From assembly GCA_964588175.1 (NCBI GenBank), contig CAZPNW010000212.1:1-10179 (forward strand): a DNA stretch of 10,179 bases, written 5' to 3'. The stretch is from JBAZTA01 sp964588175. Lineage in GTDB: Bacteria > Omnitrophota > Gorgyraeia > Gygaellales > Profunditerraquicolaceae. Shown here piece by piece: positions 5,841 through 10,179 of the stretch (position 1 is its first letter; every line of letters begins with the position of its first letter). The notes beneath the pieces are model-generated. The model searched no databases and was not told the DNA's origin. It saw only the letters and a list, made by a program, of their open reading frames with translations. The translations under genes and the position numbers were made by a program.

Positions 5841-7394
5841 ATGAAAGACAAAGAAATCGCCCGTTCGGGCGTGATCGATATCGGTACTCATTCTATTAAG
5901 CTTTTTATCGCGGAAAAGAATGGGGAGGACATTAAGATACTTGAATTGCTGAAAAATGTCGTCCCTCTGGGGAATGATACCTTTTTAAAAGACCGTATCA
6001 GCCAGGAGACGATCAACCGGGCGGTGGCGATCTTAGAGAAATACAGCGATAAGCTCAAAGAGTATTCGGTGGCGAGCGTTAAAGTCATTGCTACTACCGC
6101 GGTCAGGGAAGCCGCGAACAGGGATGTTTTTATCGATACCGTCTATAGAAAAACAGGTTTTAACATCGAGGTCTTGACTGTCGGTGATGTCATCTATTAT
6201 ATCGATGCTTACCTGTACCATAAACTCAAAGATACCTATCCGCTGCATACCAAAAACCTCGTTATCGCGGAGCTTGGCGCGGGCAGCCTCGATGTGTCGG
6301 TGATGGCGCAGGGGTTCACGCTGATGAATGTCGGGCTTCCGCTGGGCACCTTGCGTATCAAGCAATTAATGGGAAAGCTGGATGGGAGCCTGCGGGAGAA
6401 TTATTCTGCCGTCGAGGAAAATGTGGATAACGAGTTTGCCTGTTTCAGGAGAGAAATGCCTCTGGTGAGCGTCGATGATATCATTTTGATCGATGAGACG
6501 CATACTTCGTACCTCTCGAAGATCATTCCGGGCAATAAGCCGGGTGAGTCTCTTTTTAAGTTAAGTGAAACCGATACGTCCGGGTTGTTGAGGAGCGTTA
6601 CCGAGAGAAATACCGAGGAGCTGGTCGATGAATACAAGATCCCGCTTGAGAACGCCGAGACATTTCCGGCTTATGCCATAATCCTGAATACTTGTGTCAA
6701 GTTAAGCGAGAGTAAAAATGTTTATTTATTGGATGTCCCGCTTGCCGAGGCGGTACTCGCCGATATGATCCTGGATTTCGAGGTGTCGCAGAAATACAAC
6801 AAAACCAACCAGTTGATCTCGATAGCAAAAGCTATCTGCAAAAAATTCAATATGGATATCAAGCATTCACAGCAGGTGGCGGATCTCTCAGATATGCTCT
6901 TTGATAATCTCAAGGAGACGCTGGGCCTTAAGAAGGGGGACTTGTTGTATCTTTTGCTGGCCGCGCATTTGCACGATCTAGGGATGTTCGTCTATAACCG
7001 CGCCCATCATAAACATAGCGAATACCTTATTTCAAACCTGAACCTGTTTAGGCTCTCAAACGAAGAAATAAAAGTCATTGCCTGTATCGGGCGATACCAC
7101 CGCAAAGGCACTCCCGCGGAAACGCATTTTCTTTATAATTCATTGTCCAAGGATAAACAGGTGCTGGTCCAGAAATTGAGCTCTGTGTTACGGCTCTCCA
7201 ACGCCCTCGACCGCTCGCATAAACAAAAAGTCAAGAAACTAGAGGTGAAATTCAACCGCAGCCAGGATATAACCTTAACGGTATTTGTCCCGGGGAATTT
7301 TCTTTTGGAAAAGATAGATTTTCAGGAGAAAAAAGGTATGTTTGAAGAGATCTCAGGCAATAAGATCAATCTAAAAATACAATATACGGAATAA
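5841..7394 (+). CDS. Divergent Ppx/GppA-type phosphatase with C-terminal HD domain
   Basis: This 517-residue protein has two modules. The N-terminal ASKHA part has the first phosphate loop VIDIGTHSIKL (11-21), the family motif ATTAVREAANRDVF (84-97), the second loop AELGAGSLDV (143-152) and LPLGTLRI (167-174). The C-terminal HD module has His342, His378-Asp379 in AAHLHDLG, His392, His420 and LSNALDRS with Asp457. The length is normal for the long GppA/Ppx2 type. The family removes terminal phosphates from polyphosphate or pppGpp. However, the usual SGxEEA segment with the catalytic Glu reads TVGDVIYY (113-120), and the usual DxGGGSTE is altered to AELGAGSLD. The HD ligands look intact. Classical exopolyphosphatase activity is therefore uncertain. 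The gene lies 6 bp upstream of ppk, which indicates one operon. Confidence 0.85.
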   Translation: MKDKEIARSGVIDIGTHSIKLFIAEKNGEDIKILELLKNVVPLGNDTFLKDRISQETINRAVAILEKYSDKLKEYSVASVKVIATTAVREAANRDVFIDTVYRKTGFNIEVLTVGDVIYYIDAYLYHKLKDTYPLHTKNLVIAELGAGSLDVSVMAQGFTLMNVGLPLGTLRIKQLMGKLDGSLRENYSAVEENVDNEFACFRREMPLVSVDDIILIDETHTSYLSKIIPGNKPGESLFKLSETDTSGLLRSVTERNTEELVDEYKIPLENAETFPAYAIILNTCVKLSESKNVYLLDVPLAEAVLADMILDFEVSQKYNKTNQLISIAKAICKKFNMDIKHSQQVADLSDMLFDNLKETLGLKKGDLLYLLLAAHLHDLGMFVYNRAHHKHSEYLISNLNLFRLSNEEIKVIACIGRYHRKGTPAETHFLYNSLSKDKQVLVQKLSSVLRLSNALDRSHKQKVKKLEVKFNRSQDITLTVFVPGNFLLEKIDFQEKKGMFEEISGNKINLKIQYTE

Positions 7395-7400
7395 GCAGTT

Positions 7401-9431
7401 ATGGATAAAGAAAAAGAAGCTAAAGAGATTTTTATACACCGTGACTTAAGCTGGCTTGCCTTCAATGAACGGGTGCTGGGAGAGGCTATTGACGTCGGTA
7501 ATCCGCTGTTCGAACGCGTCAAGTTCTTAAGCATCGCCGCTAACAACCTGGATGAGTTTTTTATGGTCAGGGTAGCCGGCTTGAAAAGGTTGATCGATGC
7601 CGGCCATAACCATAAGGACGGGTTCGGCTACTATCCTTTGGAGCTCTTTTCAGAGATACGCTTACGTATAGACGCGCAGATCGAAAAGTTATACGATATT
7701 TATAAGGGGAACATCAGTAAGGAACTGCAAAAAAACAAGATAGTTATCTTGAAGCCCGACCAGCTTAACGGGGAGCAGAAGAGGTTGGTGAAAAAATATT
7801 TTGAGACAACCTTATTCCCCATCGTCACTCCCATGGCGGTTGATCCGGGTCATCCCTTTCCGGTTTTGCATTCCAAGACCAGCGCGTTCGCGCTTGCTTT
7901 GAGCCGTAAGGAAGAAACATACCTGGCGCTGGCGATAATCCCTAAATCGGTCCCGCGCCTTTACAAGCTGCCTTCGGAAAAGGATGAGTTTTGTTTTATA
8001 TTCATCGATGAGATCATCAGGGAGAACCTCGAGTCATTTTTCCGCGGTTACCAGATAGTGGACAGCTTTTCTTTCAGGATCATTCGCGACAGCGATATTT
8101 CGCTGAGGGAAGAGTATGCTCCCGACCTGCTGAAGGCTATTGAGAACGAGATAAAGAAGCGGCCGAAGGCCAAGGTGGTAAGTTTACAGGTAGAGAAAGG
8201 CAAACACGCCCAGCTCCTGGATCTCTTGTACGCGAACCTGGATTTTCCTAAAGACGATATTATTTTCACCGATAGTAACCTGGACCTATCTTCTTTATCG
8301 GAACTGCTCACTCAGGTGGGCAGGCCGGAATTGATGTTTGGCAGTTATACTCCGGCTAAGGTGGAATACGAAAATATTTTCGACAAGATCAAAGAAGGCG
8401 ATTTTCTCTTGCATATGCCGTATCAATCCTTCTATTCTACGGTCGACCTCATCCAGGCTGCCGCGAAAGATGCCGATGTGCTGGCTCTTAAGATGACGCT
8501 CTACCGGACCAATGAGGATTCGGCGATCATTAAGGCGTTGGCTGAAGCAGCTAAGAACAAGAAACAGGTGACGGTCGTGGTTGAATTAAAAGCGCGTTTT
8601 GACGAAGAACGCAACATCGGCTGGACCAGGGACCTGGAGTCGGCAGGCTGTCACGTCATCTACGGAATGCCCGGCATCAAGATACACGCGAAAATGACGC
8701 TTATCGTCAGGCAGGAAGAGGGCAGGATCGCCCGGTACGTCCATCTGGCTACCGGAAATTATAACGAGCGGACTGCCTGTGTTTATACCGATATCGGGTA
8801 TTTTACCAGAAGCGATGATTTCGCTATGGACATTTCCGATGTATTCAACGTTATTACCGGTTACTCGGTGCCGGCGCGCTGGAAGCGGATCATCGCCTCA
8901 CCCCATGATATGCGCAAGTATTTTTTCGAGTTGATCGATAAGGAGATTGAATTCCAGAAGAAATATAAGAACGGCGCAATATTCGCCAAGATGAATTCCC
9001 TGGAAGATACCCAGATAATACAAAAGCTTTATGAGGCCTCCAGCGCCGGGGTCAAGATCAGGCTGCTGGTGCGCGGGATATGTTGTTTGATCCCCGGTGT
9101 CGCGGGAATGAGCGAGCATATCGAAGTAAAAAGTATCGTTGGAAGATTTTTAGAGCATTCGCGCATATACTCCTTTAATAATAATTCTTCTCCGCGGGTT
9201 TTTCTTGCTTCGGCTGATTGGATGAGCCGGAATTTCGACCGCCGGATCGAGCTTCTTTTTGAAGTAAGCAGGCAGGACCTCAATGAGCACTTGCGGTTCA
9301 TTCTCGACGAATATTGGAGAGATAACTCCAAAACACATGCGTTTACCGCGCGTAATGAATATATCCGCCCCGCGCGGGAAGGTAAAGCCTTTAACGCCCA
9401 AGAGTTCTTTATCGGGTATTATGCGAAATAA
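7401..9431 (+). CDS. ppk1: Polyphosphate kinase 1
   Basis: This 676-residue protein has the usual full length of the family. It catalyses reversible transfer of the gamma phosphate of ATP onto polyphosphate. The N-terminal domain begins with HRDLSWLAFNERVL (13-26) and LDEFFMVRVAG (50-60). The head domain follows at about 106-310 with VTPMAVDPGHPFPVL (142-156). The first catalytic domain has LYRT (Arg369), VELKARFDE (Arg399) and KIHAKM with His429, which corresponds to the autophosphorylated histidine. The second has the EHSR motif with His586. All key residues are present, so it should be active. It is cytoplasmic or membrane-associated. The start is 6 bp after the Ppx/GppA-like stop, and the end overlaps the CHAD gene by 11 bp. 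Coupled translation of these genes is likely. Confidence 0.97.
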   Translation: MDKEKEAKEIFIHRDLSWLAFNERVLGEAIDVGNPLFERVKFLSIAANNLDEFFMVRVAGLKRLIDAGHNHKDGFGYYPLELFSEIRLRIDAQIEKLYDIYKGNISKELQKNKIVILKPDQLNGEQKRLVKKYFETTLFPIVTPMAVDPGHPFPVLHSKTSAFALALSRKEETYLALAIIPKSVPRLYKLPSEKDEFCFIFIDEIIRENLESFFRGYQIVDSFSFRIIRDSDISLREEYAPDLLKAIENEIKKRPKAKVVSLQVEKGKHAQLLDLLYANLDFPKDDIIFTDSNLDLSSLSELLTQVGRPELMFGSYTPAKVEYENIFDKIKEGDFLLHMPYQSFYSTVDLIQAAAKDADVLALKMTLYRTNEDSAIIKALAEAAKNKKQVTVVVELKARFDEERNIGWTRDLESAGCHVIYGMPGIKIHAKMTLIVRQEEGRIARYVHLATGNYNERTACVYTDIGYFTRSDDFAMDISDVFNVITGYSVPARWKRIIASPHDMRKYFFELIDKEIEFQKKYKNGAIFAKMNSLEDTQIIQKLYEASSAGVKIRLLVRGICCLIPGVAGMSEHIEVKSIVGRFLEHSRIYSFNNNSSPRVFLASADWMSRNFDRRIELLFEVSRQDLNEHLRFILDEYWRDNSKTHAFTARNEYIRPAREGKAFNAQEFFIGYYAK

Positions 9432-10179
9432 GATCGATCCTTACCGCTACTGCCGCAAGATCATTTCCCAGTATCTCAATTGTTTCCTCAAAGAACGTAA
9501 CGATGTCCTGGCTTCATCAGATATAGAGCCGGTTCACCGCATGCGTGTGGCTTCCCGCCGTTTAAGAGCGGCGTTCGGCGCCTTTAAAGGTATTCTCCCG
9601 GTAAAGAGATCCAGGGCTTGGAGAAAGGAGATTAGCAGGATCGGCAGGGCGCTTGGTTTTGCGCGGCAGCTGGATGTCCAGATCAGATACTTGGCGGCCG
9701 CACAGGGACGCTTTAAAAGAAGTTCCCGCCTTGCCCATACCCAGGCAATAATCAGCGCCCTGAAGCAGAAAAGGAAACAGGCGCAACAGCGGATTGAGGT
9801 TGCGCTCAAGGGATTTGGAATTAAGAAGCAGCTATCCGGGTTAAAGGACTGCCTGCGTGATCTCGCCTTAGGCAGGCATAAGTCCTGCGCTGATGTTTTT
9901 CTTGCCCAAAAGAAAAAGATGATCCTCAAACGCCTTGATACATTGCTTGGGTTTGCCCCTTATGTGTTTCAACCGAAAAAAACAAAAGAGCTGCATCGTA
10001 TGCGTATTGCCGCTAAAAAGCTGCGTTACACGCTGGAGATCTGCGATCCGGCGCATGACGGGCAACTGGCGGACTTCATCAAGGCCGTCAAGCAGGTGCA
10101 GTCCCTCCTGGGCGACATCCACGACTGCGATGTCTGGGTGAACGATATCGACCGATTCCTGGAGCAGGAGCGGCTCGCG
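9421..10179 (+). CDS. CHAD-domain polyphosphate-binding protein (3' truncated)
   Basis: An open frame starts at ATG 9421, inside the last codons of ppk, and continues without a stop to the right edge, giving 253 visible residues. Two homologous halves are evident. VHRMRVASRRLR (38-49) and LHRMRIAAKKLRYTLEI (191-207) are the paired His/Arg motifs of the CHAD fold, and LGDIHDCDV (230-238) is a third hallmark. A weaker counterpart in the first half is RQLDV (82-86). CHAD is a basic helical domain that binds polyphosphate through its His, Arg and Lys residues. The protein is rich in Lys and Arg and has no signal peptide, so it probably binds polyphosphate granules made by the neighbouring kinase. 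The 11-bp overlap (ATG 9421, ppk TAA 9429-9431) suggests translational coupling. The missing C-terminus may be only a few dozen residues or another domain. Confidence 0.92.
   Translation, partial: MRNKIDPYRYCRKIISQYLNCFLKERNDVLASSDIEPVHRMRVASRRLRAAFGAFKGILPVKRSRAWRKEISRIGRALGFARQLDVQIRYLAAAQGRFKRSSRLAHTQAIISALKQKRKQAQQRIEVALKGFGIKKQLSGLKDCLRDLALGRHKSCADVFLAQKKKMILKRLDTLLGFAPYVFQPKKTKELHRMRIAAKKLRYTLEICDPAHDGQLADFIKAVKQVQSLLGDIHDCDVWVNDIDRFLEQERLA

Noticed and set aside
9534..9929. 131-codon - strand open frame
   Set aside because: It is antisense to the CHAD gene, whose motifs are clear; its own translation resembles no family.

Overview
The window looks like chromosomal DNA from an uncultured Gram-negative-type bacterium. 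All recognisable genes lie on the + strand and the base composition is mid-GC. Two proteins point to a diderm: a lipoprotein with a clear lipobox and an AsmA/DUF748-like protein. Short G-rich palindromic repeats built on GGGGACATTCCC and GGGGCAGGCA sit in the gaps. This mixture resembles Candidatus Omnitrophota (PVC) or deltaproteobacterial-type genomes, but that placement is from memory of similar sequences and is only a weak inference.

Left part (1-4342), loosely packed genes: the C-terminal end of a Gly/Pro-rich low-complexity protein with a 108-bp tandem repeat; a spacer carrying a 13-bp inverted repeat; a DUF2284 Fe-S-type protein; a patatin-like lipoprotein; a small Smr-like protein; a membrane-anchored AsmA/DUF748-like protein; and a YkgJ-type Cys-cluster protein with a Lys-rich tail. 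Two of the gaps here carry related repeat sequence.

Middle (4343-5320): a WalJ/YycJ-like metallo-beta-lactamase-fold hydrolase, then a 103-bp spacer with a good sigma70-type promoter. The -10 box is duplicated, and an inverted repeat is wrapped around the promoter.

Right part (5321-10179), the coherent unit: four tightly spaced genes for polyphosphate metabolism. These are a SixA-type phosphohistidine phosphatase, a Ppx/GppA-type protein with a C-terminal HD domain, polyphosphate kinase 1, and a CHAD-domain protein that overlaps ppk by 11 bp and runs off the right edge. Ppk1 would make polyphosphate through phosphohistidine intermediates and CHAD would bind the polymer. The Ppx/GppA protein would degrade or sense it, and SixA would remove phosphate from a histidine. 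The most unusual point is that the Ppx/GppA-like protein has lost the usual catalytic glutamate region while its HD domain looks intact, so it may be a sensor or HD phosphohydrolase rather than an ordinary exopolyphosphatase.

No stretch longer than 300 bases lacks a gene. I saw no rRNA, tRNA, CRISPR array, transposase or convincing intrinsic terminator.
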